Shown: positions 10,008 through 22,722, counted from the first letter of the stretch. The stretch: DNA of 64,000 nucleotides from Xylogone sp. PMI_703 (GCA_021399445.1 JAJTUQ010000005.1:5394001-5458000), one strand, 5' to 3'. Notes: generated by a model not told the origin, from the letters alone. Made by a program: numbers and translations.

Positions 10008-12624
10008 ATGACTCGACAAAGCCAACATCAGGAGGAGCAATATAGAAGCGTAGACAATGGTGCTGCTCAGAATACACAAAAGGAAAAAACATTTGAGTGC
10101 CCGTATTGTCAGCGACTTTTCGCTAGACTAGAACATCTACAGCGTCATGAAAGAACTCGTACGTACACAGACCGTGTTATCGACAGGAAAGCTATCTCAC
10201 ATGTACAGATACCAAAGAGAAGCCTTACAAATGTCTTGAGTGTACACGATCATTCACGAGGAGGTATGAGAATTAAGGCTTTTTTCGATTTCCTGGCATT
10301 ATTTCTAATACAATTTTCTCAGTGACCTCCTTGCTCGTCATGACACTTTATCACACGCTGGGGCCTCAAAAAATTGTCGCTCAACCAGGACCAAAGGTAG
10401 CGCTAGACGGCAGGCAAAGTCAAGCCAAAGAAGGCCCCAGAAATATACATTACCTAGAATTCTGTCATCATCAGGTTCTGGCCAGCGGAAGCCCTTCCAA
10501 ATTTCTAATGGGGATGAGCCTACTCCACCTGAGCTGCTTCAGCAGCCAATTGTCTGTGAAACACCTACTCAGGAAGCTGTCCAGAATCTAGCTGCCATAA
10601 ATGGTGAACTTCAAGATCATGCAGTTCCGGAAACAAGGAATACTTCAGTTTCCAGGAGCACGCTACCAGCTAGTATGTCCAATCCAGAGCTCGACCATAC
10701 CACAGCATTCGACTGCTTCACACCCTTTATCGACAGCGTTACTATGCAATCCCAGCATTATCGCTCTGTGTATCAAGTCCAGCTACCGGAAGCCTACCTG
10801 TCACCTGATAGCATTATGGATCTTCTGGGACCATTGAGGGCGCCACATAATGTGAATATACACGCGAGAAACACCGAAGAGAGCAATGGCGATCACATCC
10901 AAGGAGAGGATTCAGCGTCGTTCTCTCGATTTAGCTCGAGACTTCCATCACTACAACCCGAGTTCGAGCCTGCGCCGACAGGTAACCAGCAAGCTAGCAG
11001 GCGGGCGCTGTGGAATTTCTCAATGAAAGACCGACAATGTCTCTTTGATAAGCTTTCCAGATTTCGGTCAGTCATTCCTGATTGGTTTCAGCTTCCATCC
11101 AGGTACGCGATGTCTAGATATATCGCAGGATATGTCAATGGGTTCCATAATCATCTGCCATTCATACACATTCCGACAATTTCAGTAGAAGCCGCAGCCC
11201 CTGAACTACTGCTTGCCATTGCTGCAGTAGGAGCTCAGTATTGTTTTGAGACTACCAAAGCTGTTGAAATCTTCAAGGTGGCGAAAATAGTCGCTGTCGA
11301 ACAAATTCGAAAACGGGAAGAGCGTTTAAATCATTGCATCACGGAGTGTTGCAGCTATCAATCATCCAGAGGGCCGCTAGGATCTCCTGACCGCACGGCA
11401 CGACTTTACGAAACAACCATTAGAGCGGATGATTCCATACAAACAGCCCAAGCATTATTACTTCTTCTAGCGATGGCAACGTGGGGCAATCATAAAGCCT
11501 TATTCCGCGAAGCTTTATCGGTTCAGAGTATTCTAGTGACACTGATTCGACAAGATGGACTCCTTACTTACGAGCCCCATATAGACACATCCTGGGAAGC
11601 TTGGGTCCGCTTTGAAGGTGTCAAACGGACCAAGTTCATCATATTCTGTTTCTTCAATTTCCATTGCATCATATATAATACAACACCGTCAATACTTAGT
11701 GCAGAGCTGAACATGAGCCTCCCTTGCTGGGAGTCAGAGTGGAGAGCGTCCACGGCATCAACCTGGAACGATGCTCATCAGCAATCCAGAACTGAGCCTA
11801 GTTTTCAGGTTTGTCTGCATCGACTATTTTCAAAATATGATCCTCCTGATATAGGGAGTCCATACTCGTCCCTCGGTAGTTACATCCTGATCCATGCTCT
11901 AATACAACACATCTTCATGGTTCGCGAAGTCCATCGCTGCCAACCAGATTCGGATAGAAACCTACCTGAATCCCAGGTTGTAATCCTCGAGCAAGCCCTG
12001 AAGCGCTGGCAGAATGGATGGGAGCACCACCCAGAGTCGTCTCTCGATCCCCATGATCCTCATGGCCCCGTTGCTTTCAATGCAACGGCTCTCCTCCGAA
12101 TGGCGTACATCAGGCTTTCTGTGGATATCGGTCCCACTAGAGCTTTGGACACGCAAGATCCCAAATTGATAGCTCGTGCGATCTATCACAGCCCCGCAGT
12201 GAGACGTAGTCGTAAACTGACAAGAGCAGCATTGCATGCAGCACATTCACTTAGTATTCCAGTCAAACTAGGTGTAAACCTAGTTGCGCGGACGCAGATC
12301 TTCACATGGAGTATTCAGCACTCCCTCTGTTCGTTGGAATGCGCATTTCTCTTGAGCAAATGGCTAGAAGCAGTGTCTGATCCCGCGGTACAACCAATGC
12401 TGAATAGCGAGGAAGAAAGGCTATTGGCTTTTGTAGTCAATATGCTCAAGGAGACGGATTTTGCTCCGCGTGATGGCGTAGACGCTCCTCACAGCTTGAG
12501 TGCGAGAGTCGTGAGGGTATGGGCGAAGTTGTTCCGAGGAGGTGACACCATCTGGGATGTTGCTAATGTAATTGGAACAGCGTTAGACCTTTACGCTGGT
12601 ATGCTTGAGGGAGCCTTCACATAA
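10008..12624 (+). CDS. C2H2 zinc-finger plus fungal_trans transcription factor
   Basis: Three exons (10008-10158, 10209-10263, 10323-12624) give 835 residues. Two adjacent C2H2 fingers near residues 30-80 are restored only after splicing: CPYC-x12-H-x3-H, where the last His spans the first intron, and CLEC-x12-H-x4-H. They are joined by a TKEKPYK linker. A basic stretch rich in Arg/Lys/Ser follows. The fungal_trans homology domain (PF04082 type) occupies the middle, with the cues FHNHLPFIHIPT, ELLLAIAAVGAQY, AQALLLLLAMATWG and WEAWVRFEGVKRT. The start is uncertain: an in-frame ATG at 9882 would add 42 residues. This finger-plus-middle-domain build is that of many fungal metabolic regulators (ADR1/AmdX-like arrangement). 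No target gene is adjacent. Confidence 0.85.
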
Positions 12625-13455
12625 TGATTCTGGGCGTGTAGGAAATGCTGTTAAATCTACCTCAATTCCTGCTTGCTCTTTTGATAGAGGGAGTCTGTCT
12701 CAGGCCATTTCGGCCAATCACGAGTTTGGAAAAAGAATATTCCAGAGGAGAATGAGACTGATTGTTGATATTATCGACGCTATTGAACCCAAAAGGCCCG
12801 GAGGCCTGATCGCCGTCGTTGCGGTTGCGGTATGAATGAGAAGATGCAGGGCGACTCGAGCTAATAAGTTTGGGCCAGGCCAAACATGTGTCTTGAAGAA
12901 TGACCGTTGACTTTGAGCCTATACACGAGGTAACTGATCCGGTAGCCTTTTTTCTGTTTCCACGAAACAGCGCATCCAAATGGTATGGCAGGCATGTGCC
13001 GAAAAGGTTACCCTTTGATAGTAATTAAACTTACAATAACCACTCGTTTACCACTTGGCTTGTATTTCTAAGGAGAATGTTATTACTTGCACCCTTTTGT
13101 ATCCTACAGAGATTACGTATTTCACATCACATTACGCGTTGACAATTCAAACGCCCGAGTTGCTAGGAGCAAGATAAAGCATAATTCAATTCACTGAATG
13201 CACGCGAGACCAGCTCTTATAATTCTCTTTGAGTTTAACTATTCCCTTAGCACAAGATGTTATAGATTATGAGACTGATTCGAATATCAAAAGTAAAGAC
13301 AAAAGCCACTGAAAATGTTAAATAATCGAGGCTAATGACTCCCTAACTTTTCGAAACGAGGGTCTCTCTTCTGCCTTAATTTCGAGCATATGTAAAACGA
13401 GTCTCTTGCATTTTTGGATAGGCTGATTGTTAGTAATTGTCCTGTTTAACCATTT
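12625..13455. other. intergenic, no gene seen
   Basis: About 830 bp between the C2H2 regulator and the kinase pseudogene. Short frames at 12605-12979 on both strands have no recognisable content. Confidence 0.5.
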
Positions 13456-14443
13456 CTACGCCAGTGGCTTCACAATCTTTCCAGTTGTCACCTCTTCATA
13501 ATAGCATTTCGAGGATCCGCGTATATCTTTCAATATCATTCGCCCATCCGTGTCATTCACATGCTTTAAAATAATATCAAATAGAACACACCCAAACGAC
13601 CAAATATCCCATGCAGGATTTGCTTTGTTCTCTGAAGATCTACTATAATTTCTAGGGCGGCATGTATCGTTGGTATAAGATGAGGAGCCGGCAAGAGATC
13701 TTTTCCATTTTCATCTAACAAAGTCGAGCATGAAAAGTCTGTGATTTTCCACGTTCCAATAGAATGTTCTGCCAGATTTTTCAGAAAAACAAGAATGTTT
13801 CCTGGTGCCAAATCCATGTGACAGCAAATTAAAGATTTCCCTTGCGGAGTCCTAATGCCGGGATGAAGAAACACCAGTCCGTCTGCAAGGTTAGAGGCTT
13901 CTTTAATCAATTCTTCAAATTTAAAGCTTGACAGATCTTTAGAACTTATAAATTGTTCTAGGTCCATGTCCGCCAGAGGGAAAAGAAGATTGTGCTCGCC
14001 GAGTTGAGGATAGAGATGAGCGTCCTTATGCTTCAGGAGGATGACTGCTAAATCTTTAATTAGTCGATCATGGCGCCTAGGTGCGGAGTTTACAATTTTG
14101 AGAAACTGATATTTTCGATCAAGGTCTGGGTGATACGAAAACCATTTTCGAGCCACGGGCAAAGGGATCTTCGTAACAACCAGCAGTGATAGCTAGTTCC
14201 AGAAGGGAATATGCAAGAGAAAGGCAAGAAGTGATACCTCATTAAGTGTTGTAGATGAAGCAGAATCGTTCTTGTATCTGAAGCGGCGACATGCAATGAC
14301 CTCCTTGTAGACTACGCTGTAGCCCCCACAACCAATCTTGATGGTCTCTGAATCTATGAAGGGTGATCGCTTTGCTCCGAGACAGATCGTTGCGCCTCCT
14401 TCTATTATAACAGTAGAGTCGGGATATCCATAATGGAAACTTT
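13456..14443 (-). pseudogene. protein-kinase-like gene, decayed
   Basis: Read on the minus strand, the parts of a eukaryotic protein kinase appear in order. A glycine-rich loop IGCGGYSVVYKE lies near 14320; an apparent intron (GTATCACTT to GGAACTAG) follows it. The catalytic loop reads CHMDLAPGNIL (about 13810), the metal-binding motif reads ITDFSCS (DFS in place of DFG), and PAWDIWSFGCVLFDI lies near 13600. The last block is in a different frame from the catalytic loop. Between them sits an in-frame TAG where the usual MPPE segment should be, so at least two indels are needed. The C-terminal lobe is also cut short, with a TAG at 13456-13458. A 63-codon frame just upstream (14468-14659, minus) may be a leftover 5' part. 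This build is common in fungal kinase-like proteins of unknown role; the copy is most likely dead. Confidence 0.7.
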
Positions 14444-14659
14444 ATTCTAGGTTATCTGTTGACGATTTCAAGCTGCGCATATAGATTCTATGTTAACGAC
14501 CAAACAGCCAATGCTGTCAGCCCCTCCCTCCCTTCTCATTGAGCCTGAGTTCCTATACATTCCGAAATTATCAATTAGCCATAAGGCAAACAATTCCTGC
14601 AATCTAAGCGGAATATGCTGCTTTGTCTCTGGGCTCTCGTTGGCCAAACGAAAAGGCAT

Positions 14660-15842
14660 TTTGAACGAGTTATAATAAATATTATTATATTAACTGTAAA
14701 CTTTACTGTTGATACTTTCAAATTATTCAAAGGTCTCGTCAAGCGTGATTAGATTTCATGCTATGATCTAAGAAAGAACGTGACCCGAGAGAGTCTCAGA
14801 GAAAATATATATTTCTCCGATTCTGTAAGAGGACTTACTGGCGCGCTATATTCCGCAAATGCATGCCATCGCGCTTCTAGGTTCCCCTCTATCTCACACT
14901 CCAATATCTAAGGGGTTCGAAAAGAGTGTATTTGACATTCAAAAACATAACACATAAAATGAATCTATTCTGTCATGCTTCGGGAAGAGCCTTGGTATCC
15001 TTCACATTTTTATGAATCCAATGGTGTCCAGATATATGGGTCCTCCACGCCCCCTGTAGCGCTTGGTGTTGCTTTGGTGACAATGCCCTAACGATGTCCA
15101 ATAATGATTTTGTGTTTTGTTATTTAGCACAAATACAGTATTTCCAAGTGCTGGAGCAAACACTTGGAGGTTGAATTTCCCCGACTTGGAGACCCACTAA
15201 TCTGAAGTGAGGTTGGAGAGTTAGTTTCATACACTTCTTATTGAGGTACTATTTTGGCAACCACAGTGCCGAGTTCCGTTTGCCCATCTTCATGCGATTT
15301 ATATGTATCTAAAGTCTTGGTCAAACCTGTCGGAGAACCGTGCGGGGAAAATTTGGAGAAGGATGGAGCCGCAAGGCGGACCAGCTACAGATCGGAGTTC
15401 CCTGGTCAATTTTCATGTGTTTTCAGAACTTTTCAATCTCTACCTCGCAGGTTAATGTAATAGTTGACGAAATAAGGTTTACTGGAACGCTTCATATCAA
15501 GCATGAATTTCCCCAGATTCACAAATCCAGGGAATACAACAACGGTTCGCACGATCTACTTTAAAAAGTCCAGATTTGGGGAAAAGCCGATAAATGGGGA
15601 CACAAGAGGAAGGCGAACATTTCGCCGTCTACCCATTCAGCAGGTCGCAAGATGAGGAGAAAATGCGGGGAAATCATTTTATCGATGCTGTCTTAAATAT
15701 TCCATTGTGCCATTACATCAGGTTCAATTGGCAGTTTTTTCTGATTCGACGGTCGGCGAAGTTAAGGATTTGCTTTGGATCTCGAAGCTGAAACAGAAAC
15801 GGAAACAGAGTTGCATGCAGAAGAAAGTATCAATTATTGACG
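14660..15842. promoter_or_regulatory. upstream region of the dehydrogenase, with two GCGGGG sites
   Basis: About 1.2 kb without a supported gene. GCGGGG occurs at 15342-15347 and 15665-15670, each inside the same decamer TGCGGGGAAA that is also found at 5405-5414 in front of the sugar transporter. These fit CreA (SYGGRG) sites, 500 and 175 bp upstream of the dehydrogenase ATG. Short frames at 15254-15791 carry no motif. Confidence 0.35.
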
Positions 15843-16985
15843 ATGTCATCATCAGAGAATACAATCGCCTTTATTGGTACGTTATAGCTATTCCTCTTGA
15901 GCTATGTGCTTCCACATTTGCAAACCCTGGATGTGTCCGTTTATTGACAGTTTCGTGATTAGGTTTGGGAGTGATGGGTTATTCTATGGCTGTTAATCTA
16001 CGGACAAAGATGGACCCCGCGGCGACTCTACTCGTATGCGATGTTAACGAAGCAGCAATTGAAAAATTCCAGAGGCAAATGTCAGGAAAGGGTCCAATTG
16101 AAGTGGTGAAGAATGGAAAAGAAGCAGCCAGTCGTGCGGTATGTCAAATCATCCCCTAATCCCCGAGCGGAGGCAAATCTAGCTACACGGATCAACACAA
16201 AGAGCAATAATTGACATCTATATGCTGAAAAGGATATGGTAATCACCATGTTACCCGGAAGTAAACAAGTCCTTGATGTATATTTGGATTCGGAGACGGG
16301 AATCCTGGAGGGTTGCAAGGCACCACGACCGAGTACTGCAGCACCTAAGATCGTGATGGAATGCGGAACTATTGAGACTGCTACAATTCAACACGTTGGC
16401 ACTGCTGTTACCAACTCCGGGCTCGCGCACTTTGTCGATGCGCCGGTATCAGGCGGCCCCATGGGCGCCGAAGCCGGAACCCTCACCTTCATGGTCGGCT
16501 GCGCACCTGAAGATTTCGATAGGGCAAAGGCTGTGCTTAGCTATATGGGAAAGAAGGACAGCATTTTCTTGTGTGGAGGTATTGGAGCGGGGACTGCTTT
16601 CAAGATTATCAACAACTACCTCTCTGCAATCACGTCAATTGCAGCATCAGAAGCGCTTAATATCGGAACCAAGATGGGTCTCGATGTAAAACTTCTCACG
16701 GATGTTATTAATGTTTCTGGAGGACAGTGTTGGGTTACAAGCCATTCAAATCCCGTACCTGGTGTCCAAGAGAATGTGCCATCGAGTCGGAATTATGAAG
16801 GAGGATTCAGGATTGAGTTGTGCAAAAAGGTACTGGGAATGGGCGTCGAGCTTGCAGACCAAGTCGGCGCACGAACAGTGCTAAGTAGACCAGCTCTGGC
16901 GGGATTTGAAGAATGCGCAGCAGATAGTAGATATGCTGGAAAGGATGCAAGAGTGGTCTATAAGTGGATAAACGAGAGCAAGTAA
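15843..16985 (+). CDS. 3-hydroxyisobutyrate dehydrogenase-like (beta-hydroxyacid dehydrogenase)
   Basis: Three exons (15843-15876, 15963-16138, 16233-16985) give 320 residues. The first exon is 34 nt and supplies the ATG and the start of the dinucleotide-binding motif, which reads FIGLGVMG across the junction (GxGxxG). Other family marks are VITMLPGS, the substrate-binding DAPVSGGPMGAEAGTL, the catalytic-lysine helix FKIINNY, and PGVQENVPSSRNYEGGF, which is close to the 3-hydroxyisobutyrate dehydrogenase signature of valine breakdown. No mitochondrial presequence is visible (it starts MSSSENT), unlike the valine-pathway enzyme. Related enzymes act on tartronate semialdehyde, L-threonate or succinic semialdehyde, so the substrate is open. 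It is followed in the same direction by an SDR gene. Confidence 0.88.
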
Positions 16986-17453
16986 GCTAGGTAATTGAAG
17001 AAAATAACTCCATTTCACTATAATGACCCATTAGACTGTTTTCAACGCAAAAATAATACTCAAAAATAATACATTTTGCTATAAAGTGGTTAGAAACCTG
17101 ACGAATAAAGCTGTATGAAGTGCGATTCAATCTACCCCATAAACCATGTAATCAGCTCAATCGAAGCGATAGTTCATTTTCATTCAATTAGCATAGACTT
17201 GACGTAGTTGGGTCAGATAATACTTATTTATATTTTTTATCTAGCTGATAATGAACTCACCAAATGTCACGAGCAAACGGAAATCACCTAGGACATACTA
17301 CAATATTCGGCAAAGTCCGTATACCGTCGAATTAGGGTGGATGATGTTAGATAATGGAAGAGCTTAAGATGGCAAAGTTGTCTATTGATTCTTATTCATT
17401 ATTTGACCAAAATCCATAAAATAAGAGAAAACAGCATACGCAACCGAACAAAG
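16986..17453. other. intergenic, SDR upstream region
   Basis: 468 bp between two tandem genes, AT-rich. No coding content or distinct palindrome was noticed. Confidence 0.45.
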
Positions 17454-18330
17454 ATGTCCGTTGCCTCTCCTCGTGTATTGGTAACTGGAGGCGGGCTTGG
17501 TATAGGATGTGCTACGGTCGATTTCCTATTGAACCAGTACAATGCTCGAGTAATAGTATTCACGCTTGAACTGGGAACCGAACTAGAAGCTTTGTCACAA
17601 AGGTATTCGGGTGAGAAAAGGTTGTGGATCCATAAAGGAGATGTGACAAAGGTGTGAGCTCTTAGATGGCCAGTTGGTTACATCAAAGCTGAATATAACT
17701 TCCGTACACACGCAGGTCGAAGATACAGAAATAGCTGTTGCAATCGCAAATACGGAACTCGGTGGTCTTGATGCACTAGTTGTAAGCGCGGGCATTGAGA
17801 GTCCTCCGAGACGTATATTGGATCTGCCGTACTCTGAATTCCATCGCACCATAGATATTAACGTCTGTGGAGCATTTCTAAGTGTTCAGAAGTCACTTCC
17901 AGCTCTGCTCGCACCATCGGTTCCCCGGAGCTCAGCATCTCCAGGAAAGATCATAATTTTGTCTTCTACCGCAGATAAAGCACACTACGCTGGTCGTTCA
18001 GCGTATTGTACCAGTAAAGCAGCCTTGACAAGGCTAATTGATAATATTGCATGGGAGTTGAGAGATTCGAATATTGATGTTTATGGAGTTTATCCCGGAT
18101 TCACAAAGACAAAATTGGCCGACGGCTTAATTGAAGGAAGATATGATGATATTTTGTTTCCTGAAGAAGCCCAAAGATATCATGATTGGGTTAATAAAGG
18201 GGCCGTAGAAGGACCAGAATGGTGCGCTGATGCTATAGCCAGGTTGAGTGTCGGAAAGGCAGAGGGCCAGAAAGGTACCACTGCTAGCTATAGCGTTCAC
18301 GTACCGGAACTCAAACTGGGATTCTGGTAA
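17454..18330 (+). CDS. short-chain dehydrogenase/reductase (SDR)
   Basis: Two exons (17454-17651, 17716-18330) give 270 residues. The NAD(P)-binding motif TGGGLGIG lies at residues 11-18. An LDALVVSAG segment stands in the place of the NNAG box. The catalytic set is Ser in ILSST and Tyr/Lys in AYCTSK. The PG motif reads VYPGFTKT. This is a classical SDR of normal length. Its neighbours are a beta-hydroxyacid dehydrogenase upstream and a convergent Zn2Cys6 regulator downstream. The resemblance to small yeast SDRs of the IRC24 type is loose, and the substrate is unknown. I chose the ATG at 17454 because the longer frame upstream has no ATG. Confidence 0.85.
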
Positions 18331-18502
18331 CCGGGGTTAGAAATATGTTTCTAAGTTATACTTTTGTTTATATATACTATAGTATATGAACTATTGTACC
18401 GGCTACTGCTTATTCAGTACCTAGAAGGCTCCTGAAAGTATTCTTGCCACACTTAGTTAGACTATATCAGCCAAAACATGCAAACATATGTTCTATGTGC
18501 TA

Positions 18503-20237
18503 TTAAAGGTTGTCCATGATGAATTCCAACAATTTCTGGAAAACATCCTTATAAATTTCTCCAGGGGGCCAAATCTCAGCAAAGCTTGATAATAAACTCA
18601 TACATCTTGTCAAGCTTTTCAGCGATGTCCCCTGACTACTTGTTTCAGCTGGAGAGTTGTGCTTAATTAATGTATGCTCAAGGATAATACCGGCCGTAAA
18701 AGCATCGCATGTTGCGAGCCAGATGCTTAATATTTGCCTCTCGCGGTGTTGTTCGAATAGGTAATCAATGATGGAAATAGCTGCCCGTATAATATTACCT
18801 TCCCAGCGCTCCAATGTCGAGCATGAATCACACAAATGTTGACATATTGGATAGAGCATAATCCAAGAGGAGTTGCACAGCGTTGAATCTTCCAGCTGCT
18901 GAATTATATCTACAACATCTAGTGAGTAAGGACAGGCCTTGGAAGATGTTTCATATATTCGTTGGTGTAATTGAGATTGTGCAAATAGAATTCTTAATGT
19001 AGCCAACTCTTCAAGAGGTGGCAATAGGTCAATGTTAATAGATATATCTGGTAAAATAGTCGGTCGGCCTAGAGCATAACAAACGCGTCTGAAGCTAGTT
19101 AGCTAATTGGATAGTTACACGTGGAATACCGTTTCATTCTACCTTTCTAGTTCATATAACACAATAAAAAGCACGGTTCGTCGCTGTTTTTCTTGAAAGT
19201 CGTCTAATCCATTGTCACCTTCTTCAACGATTGGGACGTAGCCTGCGTTGCGATGCCACCCAAGCTTTATACATATTCGACAGGCTAGACCAAGTAGATT
19301 CCAAATGAGGCTACGCGATGGATCCACAAGTTCGTACAGAATAAGAAGCAAGATCTCTTGAAGCCTAGGCAGCCCTGCATCAGTGAGCACTGGGTTAGCT
19401 AACTCATCCGCCCAGTGCCTCAGTATAAGAGCGTTTGTATGCATTTCAGGCTGGTTTCTTCCAAGTGAAGCAGCAGCAATTGCGGCAGCCATTATCACCA
19501 CAAACCTTCGCCTCATTGGCAACTTAGTAAGCCTTGTAGTGTCTAGTTGAAGGTCGTTCAAATCAACCACGGGGTAATTAGGGTGGATCTTTCGGACGAA
19601 ATGATTCTCAACTAAGTCGCGAATCGTACTGAGCGAGATTGATGATCGATCTAACTTTGATACATCTACATGAGAAACAGAGTCTGTATTTGACTTCCTC
19701 ATATTTGCCGTCATGTCGGCAAGAGTTTCAAGTCCAGCATCCACAGCAGCTCTTATAGCGATCGTACTAATGGTTGCAATGGTTCCTGGGCCGAGAAATA
19801 TGTCCGAAGGTTCATTAATAACTAGGCAAAGACGAGTAAGCTCGTTCAGAGAGCCATCATAGTAAATCGGCAGCTGTTTAGTCCTTGGACTAGATCCAAG
19901 TGAGGTGGGAGCGGGTATCGGCTCTACTCCATCTCTCAGACTTTTCAGTTCATTTTTGAGCTGATGTATTCGTGCATCGAGCTCTGCCACATAACTAAGC
20001 CAAAACATATTAGCAGTAGGACTTTGATAGAGATAAGGATCAAGAAACAGACCTGCGGGGGATATTCGTACGACTGGCGTGGTCATAGAAGATACATTCG
20101 AGTCCTGCGACAGTACATGAGCGACAACCGGGCAGTAACCTATCGCACTATTATTATCAGTAACATGACCCTTAAAACTAGAAATAGCTAGATACCTTTG
20201 TCTTCCTCTTTCGGCACCTATTGCATGTCGGAAGCAT
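18503..20237 (-). CDS. Zn2Cys6 transcription factor with fungal_trans domain
   Basis: Four exons (20237-20196, 20147-20053, 19994-19143, 19088-18503) give 524 residues. Exon 1 is 42 nt and encodes the start of the zinc cluster; the remainder lies in exon 2. The spacing is C-x2-C-x6-C-x6-C-x2-C-x6-C (CNRCRKRKTKC, then CRSCTVAGLEC). A coiled-coil linker (SYVAELDARIHQLKNELKSL) follows, joined through the third junction. The middle homology domain has IHPNYPVVD, the ACRICIKLGWHR box and RRVCYALGRP. An in-frame TAG just before 20237 fixes the start. The gene is head-to-head with a second Zn2Cys6 gene (start 20601, 363 bp apart) and tail-to-tail with the SDR. Confidence 0.87.
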
Positions 20238-20600
20238 CCTCTAGCGTCTTGAAGATGCAGCTCAGCATCCCGCCATACTCAAGTGTATCACATTAGCAGA
20301 GTTACAACTACGAAATGGCGTGATAAGAGCTAGGAAAAAGTAAGACTATGGGAGATATAGACAAGATGCTAATACATATAAGTGCTAGACTGTAAAGTGG
20401 GAGATTACTAAGCATAACTACACATCTTGCCTTAGCAGTTCGGCATACACTAATCACCGCAACAACTGGAGGCGCCTGAACGTTAACGTTATGAAAACTA
20501 TTGGCAGCTTTATTTCTGACCTCTGGTACGCGTAATTTGCAATATCTGTGACAGAGACAGGGATCGTGACATTTCTTGGTTGCAAAGCTGAGTGTAAGCC
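20238..20600. promoter_or_regulatory. bidirectional promoter between two Zn2Cys6 regulators
   Basis: 363 bp between two divergent start codons. A GGCGCC palindrome lies near 20471. No clear CGG/CCG pair was spotted. Both regulators may be co-expressed from here. Confidence 0.4.
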
Positions 20601-22722
20601 ATGGACGAACTAGAATTCCCCGAGTCATACGCTCAGCGAAATCCAAAACATCCCAATCGACGCCTCACGAAGGTGTGTTCCCGGTGCCGTAAGAGAAAGA
20701 TAAAATGCGACTTCAAAATTCCTGCATGCTCCCCCTGCGAGAAAGCAGCAGCCTTTCCTTGTATGGGATATGACGGAAGGCAGGGCAAAGAGATTCCACG
20801 AAGTATCACTACCTTCCTGGAGGCCAGAGTTGCTGAGCTGGAGTCAGAAATTGAAGAGCTACGCGTATCGACTTCCTTAAATGGGAGTGAAAACGACATA
20901 GCTACTTCGTCAACTTGCGATACTTCTTCTGTGGTTTGTATAAGTTCGGGGCTCGCGGCTGCCCTCTCCGATGTGGTGGTGTCTACTACTCAGAATAGCT
21001 ACGCTCGTATAATATATGCAGCCTTCCAACACCCGTGTAGTCTCCCACTTCCTTTTGCACGCCAGAAGAATAAGAAGCATGAGTCACATCCACCATCATA
21101 TTCCAAAGCCGTCCGGTTTTCAGATGTACCCCGCCCAGCAGCCGACTTTATGTTGAGAAATTACACTGAAATTCATCTTCCCCAATATCCCTGTGTCTAT
21201 GAACCAGATCTTCTTGAAAGCTACAAAAAGTGCTTCGACATGCCTTCAGAAGCTACTCCATTTGACATATTCACTGTTTCTATGGCACTAGCAATTAGTG
21301 CGAACACGCTCATATGGAAGAACAAGACAGATGCGTACGCTGCTTCCTCAGTATTTTGGGCTACAGCTAGAGAGCAGTTTGAGGAAATCGGCCATCAGGA
21401 TAACAGTCTTCGGAGCCTCCAAGCTGCTTTGCTACTGTCTCACTATGCTTCCACAAATCCTAAAGCCGTCGATATATTCTACTGCATCGGCGAGGCAGCC
21501 AGGATCTGCATTCATCTTGGCCTTCACCGGGAACCACCAGAAGCGATGGCAATGAATCCATTGGAGCTTGATATTCGCAGAAGATTATTTTGGACGACTT
21601 ATGGTATAGAAAGGTATGCTTAGAATTTCTAGGTTTACCGTTGGCCCTAATGGTAACTCCTTTCTGCCAGATCCGTTTGTTCAGTTCTTCGTCTGCCGTT
21701 CTCTTTGAATGAAGAAGTTGTCACAACTCAGGTACAAACCTTATTCATGATCTACTGATTCTTCCTACCTCTGACGCTCAAAGTTTCCGTCTAGCTTAGC
21801 AGATTCTTGTATCACAAGCAGTGGTTTCCTCACCGGGCCGCATAAGAAAGCATCTGCTCTGCACTTTTACGCTTTCCGTAAGCTGGAGACAGAAGTACAT
21901 AAGGTTTTATACCTTGAAAGAGGTCTAATCGGAGAGACACTGGATGAATGGTTGACAGATGTTACAATGCGAATAGACCAATGGCATTCTAAAGCTTTGG
22001 AATTTGCTCCCGAGCATAAACTGGAGTTCCGGAACGTTCAACTGAATTTTCTCAAAGGCAGGCTTCATCGCCCAACTCCTCGAAATTTGCAGCCTTCTCA
22101 AGCTTCTCGTATAGAAAGTGTTCAAGCATCTATGAGACTGGCAGAGGAATACCAGAAACAGCAACGGAATGAGAGGCTATTCTATCCTTGGCTTGCCGTG
22201 CACGTTCTCTTCGAGGCGGCCATTGTCTTACTCGATGCATGTTGGAACTCGGTTGAATTGCTGATAGAACATATCAGAATTTCGGATCTCATCAAATGCA
22301 TCAATAAATACCCAGATATTCTCAAGAGAATCACCCCCGTTTGGTCAGATGTTGAGATTTGTGTAGAAACAATTCAATCTCTTTCTGAACCTGTCCTGTG
22401 CCGACTAGAGCGGCTTTCTTCTAACCTCGAGGTTTCCGAGCCAGATCTAACAATATCGAAAAGGATTAACGCTTTTCTTTTTCCCGATCATGATGAAGGA
22501 CAAGCACCTTTGATGTTGTCTCCTGAAGAACAATTTCTAGACGAGTTTGATAACGCAGGAGTTCCGGGTAATGAATCCGACTGGCTCAGAGCATGGCAAC
22601 TTGAAGATACACCACTGGAAAACACATTTCAAATTGAAGAGACCACTTTAGGACTATTCACGGGAGATGCTCTGGATCCAGATGCCATGTATCTAGCAAC
22701 ACTCTTTCAACAATTAGATTAA
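20601..22722 (+). CDS. Zn2Cys6 transcription factor with fungal_trans domain
   Basis: Three exons (20601-21613, 21671-21731, 21784-22722) give 670 residues. The zinc cluster at about residues 26-54 is CSRCRKRKIKC, then CSPCEKAAAFPC (C-x2-C-x6-C-x6-C-x2-C-x6-C). A coiled coil follows (FLEARVAELESEIEELR). The fungal_trans middle domain shows LPQYPCVYEPDLLESY, EAARICIHLGLHREP and RRRLFWTTYGIERSVC. I placed the second intron to end at CAAAG/TTTCC, because only this acceptor keeps the conserved FRKLETEVHKVLY block in frame. The C-terminus is acidic, as in an activation domain. Its neighbours are a divergent Zn2Cys6 gene and a downstream convergent permease gene, whose promoter region it might control. 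Confidence 0.88.

Noticed and set aside
15254..15791. Three overlapping small plus-strand frames before the dehydrogenase
   Set aside because: No motif, and they overlap a region with CreA-type sites that is better read as promoter.
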